8,980 bases of DNA from an uncultured Clostridia bacterium (GTDB taxonomy: Bacteria; Bacillota; Clostridia; TANB77; CAG-508). The translations under genes were made by a program, and so were the position numbers. The notes beneath the pieces are model-generated. The model searched no databases and was not told where the DNA came from. It saw only the letters and a list, made by a program, of their open reading frames with translations. The stretch's first letter is position 1. Each line of letters opens with the position of its first letter. Location of the stretch: the NCBI GenBank assembly GCA_948875265.1, contig CAQRYF010000065.1, forward strand, positions 1 to 8,980, given 5' to 3'. This document shows, one piece after another, positions 1 through 6,411 of the stretch.

Positions 1-35
1 ATTAAAAATATGACAAGTTCTAATTATTAATATAT

Positions 36-75
36 AAAGATTTATAGTATGTTATATAAAATATAAATCTTTTTT
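36..75 (+). terminator. Possible AT-rich terminator of an upstream gene
   Basis: An 11-bp perfect inverted repeat (36-46 with 62-72) encloses a 15-nt loop and is followed by a short T run to 75. It lies ahead of the transketolase genes and would end a unit that starts outside the window. Only two pairs are G:C, so the hairpin is weak and could be a chance product of AT-rich sequence. Confidence 0.35.
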
Positions 76-139
76 AAAAATATGGTAAAAATAAAAAAGT
101 TATGATATAGTGATTATGAAAGAAAGGTAAGTGATTTTT

Positions 140-961
140 TTGAAAATAAAAGAGATTAATGAATTAAAAGTAATTGCTAAAAAGGTAAGAAGAGGAATAT
201 TAGAACAAGTATATACTGCACAATCAGGTCATCCAGGAGGTTCACTTTCAATTGCAGATATTTTAACAGTGTTGTATTTTAATGAAATTAATATAGATGA
301 AAAAAATCCCAAATGGGAAGATAGAGATAGATTAGTTTTATCAAAAGGACATTGTTCACCAGCATTATATAGTTGCTTAGCTAATAGAGGATTTTTTAAG
401 GAAGATGAATTAAAAAGTTTTAGAAATATAGAAGGAAAATTGCAAGGACATCCAGATATGAATAAAGTACCAGGGGTTGATATGACTACTGGATCATTAG
501 GTCAAGGGTTATCAGCTGCAAATGGAATGGCAATTGCAGGAAAAATGGATAAAAGAGAATATAGAGTTTATTGTGTTTTAGGAGATGGAGAGATAGAAGA
601 AGGGCAAATTTGGGAAGCAGCAATGGCAGCTAATAAATACAAACTAGATAATCTTTGTGTAATAGTAGATAATAATAACTTACAAATAGACGGAACAATA
701 GAAGAGGTAATGAGCTCATATCCAATTGATGAGAAATTTAAAAGTTTCGGTTTTCAAGTTATAAATATAGATGGACATGATATAGAAGAAATAATTAAAG
801 CATTTGAAGTGGCAAAAAATATTAAAGAAAAGCCAACATGTATAATTGCTAAGACAATTAAAGGAAAAGGAATTTCCTTTATGGAAAATCAAGTTGGTTG
901 GCATGGAAAAGCACCAAATGAAGAACAATTTAAGCAAGCAATGGAGGAAATTGGGGATTAA
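140..961 (+). CDS. Transketolase, N-terminal subunit (thiamine diphosphate-binding half)
   Basis: This is the pyrophosphate-binding half of a split transketolase. With the next gene it should form the enzyme that moves two-carbon ketol units between sugar phosphates in the non-oxidative pentose phosphate pathway, in the cytoplasm. Numbering from TTG 140 (273 aa), the marks are SGHPGGSLS with His31, SKGH with His71, GHP with His103, GSLGQGLS at 118-125, the cofactor motif GDGE (148-151) ending at Asn178-Asn180, and KGKG plus WHG near the end (241-256). The length fits a half-length subunit, not a truncated full enzyme. Start choice: GTG 131 is only 3 nt from the AAAGG at 123-127, whereas in-frame TTG 140 is 12 nt away and gives a family-like N-terminus (MKIKEINELK). 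Either is possible. DXS is unlikely because it is a single long chain. Confidence 0.93.
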   Translation: MKIKEINELKVIAKKVRRGILEQVYTAQSGHPGGSLSIADILTVLYFNEINIDEKNPKWEDRDRLVLSKGHCSPALYSCLANRGFFKEDELKSFRNIEGKLQGHPDMNKVPGVDMTTGSLGQGLSAANGMAIAGKMDKREYRVYCVLGDGEIEEGQIWEAAMAANKYKLDNLCVIVDNNNLQIDGTIEEVMSSYPIDEKFKSFGFQVINIDGHDIEEIIKAFEVAKNIKEKPTCIIAKTIKGKGISFMENQVGWHGKAPNEEQFKQAMEEIGD

Positions 962-981
962 GGGACGTTCTTTTTGTCCCT
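961..981 (+). repeat. Short palindromic repeat, copy A (GGGACGTT type)
   Basis: AGGGAC (961-966) and GTCCCT (976-981) form a 6-bp perfect stem around a T-rich 9-nt loop. The first base is the last base of the upstream stop codon. The left arm shares GGGACGTT with the two repeats around the S41 protease gene at 6357 and 7623, although this copy is shorter and its right arm differs. It has no T tail after the stem, so it is not a standard terminator. It sits between the two transketolase subunits, where it could affect transcript stability or coupling. Confidence 0.6.
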
Positions 982-1010
982 ACTAGTATTGGAAAGGAAT
1001 GAAATTAAAA

Positions 1011-1946
1011 ATGAGAGAAGAAAAAAAAGCAACACGTAAAAGTTATGGAGAAGCTTTGTTAGAATTAGGAAAAAAGAATGAAAATATAGTAGTGCTTGAT
1101 GCTGACTTATCAGGAGCTACAAAAACTAATATATTTGCAAAGGAATTTCCAAAGAGATTTTTTGATATGGGAATAGCAGAGGGAAATATGATTGGAACAG
1201 CTGCTGGGTTTGCTACTTGTGGGAAAATTCCATATGCAAGTACATTTGCAGTATTTGCAGCAGGAAGAAGCTATGATCAAATAAGAAATAGTGTATGTTA
1301 TCCTAATTTGAATGTTAAAATTTGTGCAACTCATAGTGGGATTACTGTGGGAGAAGATGGTGCAACACATCAAATGATAGAAGATATATCTATGATGAGA
1401 ACTTTACCCAATATGACAGTGATATCAACATCAGATGATGTTCAAACAAAATGGGCAGTAGAAGAGATTTCAAAAGTAAATGGACCAGTATATTTAAGAT
1501 TGGCAAGACTTGCTACTCCAATTATATATGAGGAAGGTCAGAAATTTGAAATAGGAAAGGCTGTACAAATAGGGGAAGGAACAGATGGAACCGTATTTGC
1601 AACAGGTGTAACAGTTTCAGAAGCTATAAAAGCAAAAGAGGAATTAGGAAAACAAGGCATTAATATTAGAGTAATTGATATGCATACAATAAAACCTATA
1701 GATGAAGAGATGATAATAAAATGTGCAAATGAAACAAAAAAATTAATTAGTATTGAAGATCATAATATAATTGGAGGATTAGGTTCAGCAATTGCAGAAG
1801 TGTTAATAGATAAATATCCTATAAAATTAACTAGATTAGGAATTAGAGATACATTTGGTAAATCTGGTAAGGCAGAAGAATTAATGAAATATTTTGGAAT
1901 AACAGAACAAAATATTATAGAAGAATTTACAAAAAGAGAATTATAA
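1011..1946 (+). CDS. Transketolase, C-terminal subunit (Pyr plus C-terminal domains)
   Basis: This is the partner of the preceding gene and completes the split transketolase. From ATG 1011 (311 aa) it opens with KKATRKSYGEALLELG, the usual start of this subunit. It carries FDMGIAEGNM with the presumed catalytic Glu57 that activates the thiamine diphosphate pyrimidine ring, the ASTFAVFAAGRSYDQIR segment (76-92), THSGITVGEDGATHQ (107-121), and a C-terminal transketolase_C domain with the SIEDHNIIGGLGSAIAE segment (247-263). The start is uncertain. An upstream in-frame ATG at 999 is only 1-2 nt from the GGAAAGG at 991-997, which is too close, while 1011 is about 12 nt away. The gap to the upstream subunit is short and holds hairpin repeat A. 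A strong terminator follows, so the pair is probably one transcript. Confidence 0.93.
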   Translation: MREEKKATRKSYGEALLELGKKNENIVVLDADLSGATKTNIFAKEFPKRFFDMGIAEGNMIGTAAGFATCGKIPYASTFAVFAAGRSYDQIRNSVCYPNLNVKICATHSGITVGEDGATHQMIEDISMMRTLPNMTVISTSDDVQTKWAVEEISKVNGPVYLRLARLATPIIYEEGQKFEIGKAVQIGEGTDGTVFATGVTVSEAIKAKEELGKQGINIRVIDMHTIKPIDEEMIIKCANETKKLISIEDHNIIGGLGSAIAEVLIDKYPIKLTRLGIRDTFGKSGKAEELMKYFGITEQNIIEEFTKREL

Positions 1947-1995
1947 TAAATTGTGAATTTTGTGTGAATTTTTTAAAAAAGAGAAAAAGAAAGAT

Positions 1996-2041
1996 AAATG
2001 ATAGAAAATGTAAAAAAACCAACATTTTCTATCATTTTTTT
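1996..2041 (+). terminator. Rho-independent terminator of the transketolase pair
   Basis: A 16-bp perfect stem (1996-2011 with 2022-2037) encloses a 10-nt A-rich loop and runs into seven Ts (2035-2041). It lies about 50 nt after the stop codon and just before the ftsE promoter, so it separates the two transcription units. Confidence 0.9.
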
Positions 2042-2053
2042 AGATAAAAAGTA

Positions 2054-2082
2054 TTGCAAAAAAACAACTTTATTGTTATGAT
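2054..2082 (+). promoter_or_regulatory. Sigma-A type promoter of the ftsEX-hydrolase unit
   Basis: TTGCAA at 2054-2059 and TATGAT at 2077-2082 are 17 nt apart. A TGT immediately before the -10 gives an extended -10 element. The expected start is near 2089, about 45 nt ahead of the ftsE start. It lies directly after the transketolase terminator. Confidence 0.75.
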
Positions 2083-2132
2083 TAGATAGAATAGAAAGTT
2101 ATGCTAAAACAAAGAATTAAGGAGAAACAAAA

Positions 2133-2819
2133 ATGATAGAATTTAGAAATGTAACAAAGACATATGATACAGGCACAAAGGCTGTAAAAAATGCTAATTT
2201 TGTTATTGATAAAGGTGAATTTGCTTTTTTAGTAGGTTCATCAGGAAGTGGAAAATCAACACTTATTAAATTAATATTAAAAGAAGAGGAACCAACATCA
2301 GGAAATATAATTATAAATGGAAAAGATACAACATTTTTAAAAGCAAATAGAATACCATATTTAAGAAGAAGTATGGGAGTAGTATTTCAAGATTTCAGAC
2401 TTTTACCAGATAAAACTGTTTATGATAATGTAGCATATGCAATGTATATTGTAAGAGCAACACCAAGACATATTAGAAGACAAGTTCCAATGGTACTTTC
2501 ATTAGTAGGATTAAGTGGTAAAGCGAAAATGTATCCACATGAATTATCTGGAGGAGAACAACAAAGAGTTGCCTTAGCAAGAGCTTTGGTTAATAATCCT
2601 TCAATGCTTATAGCAGATGAGCCTACAGGAAACTTGGATCCTGATACAGCCTGGGATATCATGAATTTACTAAATGATATAAATATGAGAGGCACAACAG
2701 TTGTTGTTGCTACACATGCTAAAGATATAGTAGACAAAATGAAAAAAAGAGTTATACATATTAGTAAGGGCGACATAATTAGAGATGATAAAAAAGGTGG
2801 GTATGATTGTGAAATATAA
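2133..2819 (+). CDS. ftsE: Cell division ATP-binding protein FtsE
   Basis: FtsE is the cytoplasmic ATPase of the FtsEX complex, which uses ATP-driven shape change to switch on wall hydrolases outside the membrane rather than to transport a substrate. The 228-aa length is typical. Visible motifs are Walker A GSSGSGKST (35-43, Lys41), Q-loop Gln86 in VVFQDFRLLP, signature LSGGEQQR (138-145), Walker B MLIADEP with Glu163, D-loop GNLD (166-169) and switch His195. The FQDFRLLPDKTVYDNV segment is characteristic of FtsE among ABC ATPases. AAGGAG at 2119-2124 sits 8 nt before ATG 2133. The 3' end overlaps ftsX, implying translational coupling and equal dosage of the two subunits. Confidence 0.97.
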   Translation: MIEFRNVTKTYDTGTKAVKNANFVIDKGEFAFLVGSSGSGKSTLIKLILKEEEPTSGNIIINGKDTTFLKANRIPYLRRSMGVVFQDFRLLPDKTVYDNVAYAMYIVRATPRHIRRQVPMVLSLVGLSGKAKMYPHELSGGEQQRVALARALVNNPSMLIADEPTGNLDPDTAWDIMNLLNDINMRGTTVVVATHAKDIVDKMKKRVIHISKGDIIRDDKKGGYDCEI

Positions 2820-3708
2820 TAGATTAGGATATTTAATAGGCGAAGGATTTAGTAATGTATTTAAAAATAAAAAATCTACTGGTGCGTCACTTATGATTAT
2901 GTGTGCTACGATGATAATATTTGGAATATTTTTAATACTTGGAGAAAATATTAATCATTTTGTAGCAGAAGTGGAATCAGCACAAGGGATACAGGTATTC
3001 ATAGAAAATCAAGCAACACAAGAAAAAATAGACGAGATAGGTGAGAAAATAAGAAAATTAGATGGTGTTAGTACAGTTGATTATAAGTCAAAAGAAGCAG
3101 CATTAGATCAAATGAAAGAAAAGTTTGGAGACAAGAAAGATTTATTAGCAGGATATGAAGAAAATAATATTTTCCCTGCATCATATGTAGTAACTCTAAC
3201 TGATTTAAGTAGAAGTAAAGAGGTACAAGATCAAATATTAACATTTGATAATATAAAGAAAATTACAAGTAAAGATGAAACAGTAACAACTTTAATTAAT
3301 TTGGCAAATGGAATTAAGATAATAACAGGAGTTATATTAGTACTATTAGTTATTATTTCAATATTTATTATAGCGAATACAATAAAACTTACTGTTCATT
3401 CAAGAAGAAAAGAAATTTCGATTATGAAATATGTAGGTGCAACAAATGGTTTTATAAGATGGCCATTTATAGTAGAAGGTATGATTATAGGAATATTTGC
3501 AAGTGCGATTTCTATTGCTATAGTTGGAGTGGCATATAGCTTTATAGCAGAACAATTAGTTAACTCTCAATTTATGCAAGTGATTAATATGAGTTTAGTA
3601 AGTTTTGGAGATATGTTTAACTCAATTATATTTGTTTACATGTTATTAGGAATAGGAATAGGAGCTCTTGGAAGTGTAATTTCTATGAGAAAATATTTAA
3701 AAGTGTAA
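2803..3708 (+). CDS. ftsX: Cell division permease-like protein FtsX
   Basis: FtsX is the membrane partner of FtsE and passes its ATP-driven signal to extracellular hydrolases. From ATG 2803 (301 aa) it has the family plan: a cytoplasmic N-terminus (YNRLGYLIGEGFSNVFKNK), a first membrane segment (about 27-47), an extracellular domain (about 48-170), then three more membrane segments (about 172-194, 221-247, 272-293). The loop RRKEISIMKYVGATNGFIRWPF (201-222) is the conserved FtsX cytoplasmic coupling region. The start is ambiguous. ATG 2785, ATG 2803 and GTG 2809 are all in frame within the end of ftsE. The AAGG at 2794-2797 suits 2803 (5 nt away), while GTG 2809 gives the most family-like N-terminus (MKYNRLGY). 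All three overlap ftsE. Confidence 0.96.
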   Translation: MIVKYNRLGYLIGEGFSNVFKNKKSTGASLMIMCATMIIFGIFLILGENINHFVAEVESAQGIQVFIENQATQEKIDEIGEKIRKLDGVSTVDYKSKEAALDQMKEKFGDKKDLLAGYEENNIFPASYVVTLTDLSRSKEVQDQILTFDNIKKITSKDETVTTLINLANGIKIITGVILVLLVIISIFIIANTIKLTVHSRRKEISIMKYVGATNGFIRWPFIVEGMIIGIFASAISIAIVGVAYSFIAEQLVNSQFMQVINMSLVSFGDMFNSIIFVYMLLGIGIGALGSVISMRKYLKV

Positions 3709-3718
3709 AGGAGAAAAC

Positions 3719-4930
3719 ATGCGTAAAATTTTATGTATTGTTTTAGCTTTTGTAATATGTAGTTTAAGTACAATTTCTCTAGTATTTGCAGAAAATGAAG
3801 CGGCAGATTTACAAACAGAACAACAAGAATTACGAAATCAAATAAATGATGCAAATAATGAACTTGAAGGGGTTCAAAGTGATCTTACAGAAAATTTACA
3901 ACAAGTTCAGAAATTGGATGATAAAATAACAACTTCACAAGAAGAGTTAGATCAATTAAATATAAAAATTACAATATTGCAGAATTCTATTGATGAAGTA
4001 GAAGATAAGCTAAAAATAGCAGAAGAAAATTATGATAAACAAAAGAAAATCTTAGAAGCAAGGCTAGTGACTATGTATGAAACTAGTGATACTGAATATT
4101 TGGATGTTATATTAAGTTCAAGGAGTATTTCAGATTTCTTATCTAATTACTTTTTTATAACAGAATTAGCAGCATATGATACAGAACTTTTAGAAGATAT
4201 GGAAAGCAAGAAAAATGATATAGAATTAGCTAAAAAGAAGCTTGAGAATAATAAAGAACAGTTAGCAACAATTAAACAAAATCAAACTAAAACAGCTAAG
4301 ATACTAGAAAATACAAAGATAGTAAGAGAAAATTTTATATCAAAATTGTCAGATAAAGAAAAAGAATTACAAACTCAAATTGATGAGTATAATACAAGGT
4401 TTGCTGAAATCAATTCAGAGATATTAGCAATAGCAATGCAAGGAATAGATACAAAATATATAGGTGGAGAGCTTGCTTGGCCAGTTCCAGGATATACCAG
4501 AATTAGTTCTAAATATGGTATGAGAACACATCCTATTACTGGAGTATATAAATTACATACAGGTGTTGATATTAGTGCACCAATGGGAGCAAATTTTATA
4601 GCTGCTAATGATGGGATAGTTACAAAAGCAGGATATAATAGTGCATATGGAAATATGGTTATAATTGACCATGGAGGAGGAGTTTCAACATTATATGCAC
4701 ATGGCTCAGAAATTTTAGTACAAGTTGGACAAGTTGTAAAAAGAGGAGATTCAGTTTTAAAAGTAGGTTCAACTGGATATTCAACAGGACCACATGCACA
4801 TTTTGAAGTAAGATTAAATGGTGTTGTTACAGATCCTATGCCATATATAACAAATGGATTAGTACCTGAAACACAAACAAAGACAGATGAAAATACAGAA
4901 AGTCAAACTACAACAGGTGAGAACACATAA
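3719..4930 (+). CDS. Secreted PcsB/CwlO-like M23 peptidoglycan endopeptidase, first copy
   Basis: This is a probable FtsEX-activated wall hydrolase that cuts peptide cross-links outside the membrane. The 403-aa product has a signal peptide (charged MRK, hydrophobic core, likely cleavage after VFA at residue 24), a long coiled-coil region (about 26-235) and a LytM/M23 domain (about 255-375). The zinc site looks complete: His280 and Asp284 (HTGVD) and His361 (HAH), with His328 (YAH) and His359 as catalytic histidines. The middle segment ARLVTMYETSDTEYLDVILSS is typical of PcsB-type coiled coils. A short Thr/Glu-rich tail (383-403) follows the peptidase. AAAGGAG at 3707-3713 overlaps the ftsX stop and is 5 nt from this ATG, so it is tightly coupled to ftsX. 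A direct partnership with FtsX is inferred from position and architecture. Confidence 0.94.
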   Translation: MRKILCIVLAFVICSLSTISLVFAENEAADLQTEQQELRNQINDANNELEGVQSDLTENLQQVQKLDDKITTSQEELDQLNIKITILQNSIDEVEDKLKIAEENYDKQKKILEARLVTMYETSDTEYLDVILSSRSISDFLSNYFFITELAAYDTELLEDMESKKNDIELAKKKLENNKEQLATIKQNQTKTAKILENTKIVRENFISKLSDKEKELQTQIDEYNTRFAEINSEILAIAMQGIDTKYIGGELAWPVPGYTRISSKYGMRTHPITGVYKLHTGVDISAPMGANFIAANDGIVTKAGYNSAYGNMVIIDHGGGVSTLYAHGSEILVQVGQVVKRGDSVLKVGSTGYSTGPHAHFEVRLNGVVTDPMPYITNGLVPETQTKTDENTESQTTTGENT

Positions 4931-4952
4931 AATTTGAAATTAGGAGGAACTT

Positions 4953-6179
4953 ATGAAAAAGTTAAGTTTAAAATTAATTGGAGTATTAATTATAGGAATT
5001 ATGATATTACAAAGTACAGTAGTAATTGCAGCAAGTAATATAAATGATTTAAAAAGTGAGCAACAAAACAATAGCAATAAAATTAATAATGTTGAAAAAG
5101 AAAAAGAAGAAATACAACAACAAAAAAGTGAAACTGTAAAAGAGGTTGAAGAAATAACATCACAAATTAGTGAATATGAGAGTCAAATAAATGAATTAGA
5201 CCAGAAAATTTCAAATTTAAATAGTAAAATAAAAGAATCAGAAGAAAAGTTAAATAAAGCTCAAGAAGATTATACGAAACAAGAAGAATTGTTAAACGCA
5301 AGACTTGTAGCTACTTATGAAGCTGGAGAAACTTCTTATCTAGATGTTTTATTATCATCAGAAAGTATAACAGATTTAATATCTAATTATTATTTAGTTA
5401 CAGAAGTTGCAACAAATGATACAGAATTAATGGAAAAAATTCAAAAAGAAAAAGAAGAGATAGAAAAAGCAAAGACAGAATTAGAAATAAATAAAAAAGA
5501 ATTAGATACATCAAAAGCAGATAAACAAGGGGTTACAACAAAATTACAAGCTTCCAAATCTGAGAAAAATGCACAAGTTGCAAAGTTATCAGAAGATGAG
5601 AAAAAATTACAACAACAAATTGATGAATTAAATAAAGCAAATCAATCAATAGATGGGAAAATTAAAGCTGCACAAGAAGCGATAAGAAAGGCTCAAGAAG
5701 CACAAAATAAGAATAATGCAAATTCTAACAATGGAAACTCAAATTCAGGGGGATCAGGAGGAACAACTTCGTCTAGTTCATCAGGATTTATTTATCCAGT
5801 ACCATCTGCTTATGCAAAAATTACTACAGGTTTGTATTATTCTAGTGGTCAATATCATGGAGCTGTAGACTTTGGTTGTGGTGGAATTAATGGGCAGCCT
5901 ATTTATGCAGTTGCAGATGGATATGTAGTAACTTCTGAAAGATTAAATGGAAGCTATGGGAATTATATTTTAATAGCACACTATAATGGATTATACACTT
6001 TATATGCACATGGACAAGATGGATCTAGAACAGTTTCTGCTGGTCAAACAGTAAAAAAAGGACAACAAATAATGAGAGTAGGAAGTACTGGAAATTCATC
6101 AGGACCACATTTGCATTTTGAAGTAAGAAAGTCACCAGGAACTTACAGTAATAGAGTAAATCCACAAATTTATTTATAA
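4953..6179 (+). CDS. Secreted PcsB/CwlO-like M23 peptidoglycan endopeptidase, second copy
   Basis: This is a tandem paralogue of the preceding gene, 408 aa. It has a signal peptide (cleavage probably near residues 26-27, VIAA/S), an even more charged coiled coil (about 30-250), a low-complexity Asn/Gly/Ser linker (252-278) and a C-terminal M23 domain. Zinc ligands His302 and Asp306 (HGAVD) and His388 (HLH) are present, as are His353 (YAH) and His386. The ARLVATYEAGETSYLDVLLSS segment (117-137) aligns closely with the first copy, which supports duplication. The peptidase domain has diverged more: it lacks the RxHP motif before the first zinc ligand and carries a lone Cys309. AGGAGG at 4942-4947, 5 nt ahead of ATG, is a strong ribosome site. 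Only 22 nt separate it from the first copy. The two may divide septal and lateral wall work, but that is inference. Confidence 0.94.
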   Translation: MKKLSLKLIGVLIIGIMILQSTVVIAASNINDLKSEQQNNSNKINNVEKEKEEIQQQKSETVKEVEEITSQISEYESQINELDQKISNLNSKIKESEEKLNKAQEDYTKQEELLNARLVATYEAGETSYLDVLLSSESITDLISNYYLVTEVATNDTELMEKIQKEKEEIEKAKTELEINKKELDTSKADKQGVTTKLQASKSEKNAQVAKLSEDEKKLQQQIDELNKANQSIDGKIKAAQEAIRKAQEAQNKNNANSNNGNSNSGGSGGTTSSSSSGFIYPVPSAYAKITTGLYYSSGQYHGAVDFGCGGINGQPIYAVADGYVVTSERLNGSYGNYILIAHYNGLYTLYAHGQDGSRTVSAGQTVKKGQQIMRVGSTGNSSGPHLHFEVRKSPGTYSNRVNPQIYL

Positions 6180-6224
6180 TAATAGTAATAGTTATAAATA
6201 AAGATAAATACATATAATTATATA

Positions 6225-6253
6225 AGGCGGAGATAAATCCGCCTATTGATTTT
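6225..6253 (+). terminator. Probable terminator of the ftsEX-hydrolase unit
   Basis: A 7-bp stem, AGGCGGA (6225-6231) with TCCGCCT (6238-6244), encloses a 6-nt loop and is the most G+C-rich stretch nearby. The tail (6245-6253) is only moderately T-rich. It lies about 45 nt after the second hydrolase gene, in the expected place. Confidence 0.65.
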
Positions 6254-6254
6254 A

Positions 6255-6288
6255 TATAATAGGAAAGTCACACTGACCTCCTATTATA
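6255..6288 (+). repeat. 34-nt hairpin of unknown role
   Basis: TATAATAGGA (6255-6264) and TCCTATTATA (6279-6288) are perfect 10-bp inverted arms. Inside them GTCA (6267-6270) and TGAC (6274-6277) can extend the fold around a CAC loop. No T run follows, so it does not read as a terminator on this strand. It lies upstream of the S41 promoter and could be an operator, a processing site or a small mobile remnant. I do not recognise it. Confidence 0.6.
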
Positions 6289-6322
6289 CAAAACACATTG
6301 TACACAAATTTAATTCATAAAT

Positions 6323-6352
6323 TTATTCTAATATGGATATAAAAAGTATAAT
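6323..6352 (+). promoter_or_regulatory. Probable promoter of the S41 protease gene
   Basis: A consensus TATAAT -10 lies at 6347-6352. The best -35 (TTATTC, 6323-6328, 18-nt spacing) is poor. The predicted start near 6359 would place repeat copy B in the 5' leader, so the first part of the transcript could fold into its 9-bp stem. Confidence 0.45.
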
Positions 6353-6356
6353 AAAA

Positions 6357-6389
6357 ATGTCCTATAAAGAAACGTCCCCAATAGGACAT
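6357..6389 (-). repeat. 33-nt palindromic repeat, copy B
   Basis: ATGTCCTAT (6357-6365) and ATAGGACAT (6381-6389) are perfect 9-bp arms. The unit contains the reverse complement of TTGGGGACGTTTCT, found exactly in copy C at 7631-7644, so the two copies stand in opposite orientations on either side of the S41 gene. The right arm is partly duplicated as a second ATAGGAC at 6388-6394, directly before the ribosome site of the gene. Confidence 0.75.
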
Positions 6390-6397
6390 AGGACATA

Positions 6398-6403
6398 TGG
6401 AGG
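6398..6403 (+). promoter_or_regulatory. Ribosome binding site that fixes the S41 start at GTG 6412
   Basis: TGGAGG at 6398-6403 is the only good Shine-Dalgarno site and is 8 nt from GTG 6412. The in-frame ATG at 6397 overlaps this site and has no ribosome site of its own, so GTG 6412 is the better start. Confidence 0.7.
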
Positions 6404-6411
6404 TTAGAAAA

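Noticed and set aside
83..111. Possible promoter for the transketolase pair (TATGAT at 101-106 or TATAGT at 106-111).
   Set aside because: Neither has a convincing -35 at 16-18 nt, and such hexamers arise easily in this AT-rich stretch. A promoter is expected here but cannot be placed.
115..129. Tiny reading frame ATG-AAA-GAA-AGG-TAA directly before the transketolase start, like a leader peptide.
   Set aside because: It is four codons, has no ribosome site of its own and no attenuator structure after it. It simply overlaps the ribosome site of the next gene.
6306..6324. AAATTTA/TAAATTT inverted repeat next to the S41 promoter as an operator.
   Set aside because: The arms are pure A/T in very AT-rich sequence, so a 7-bp match is not informative.
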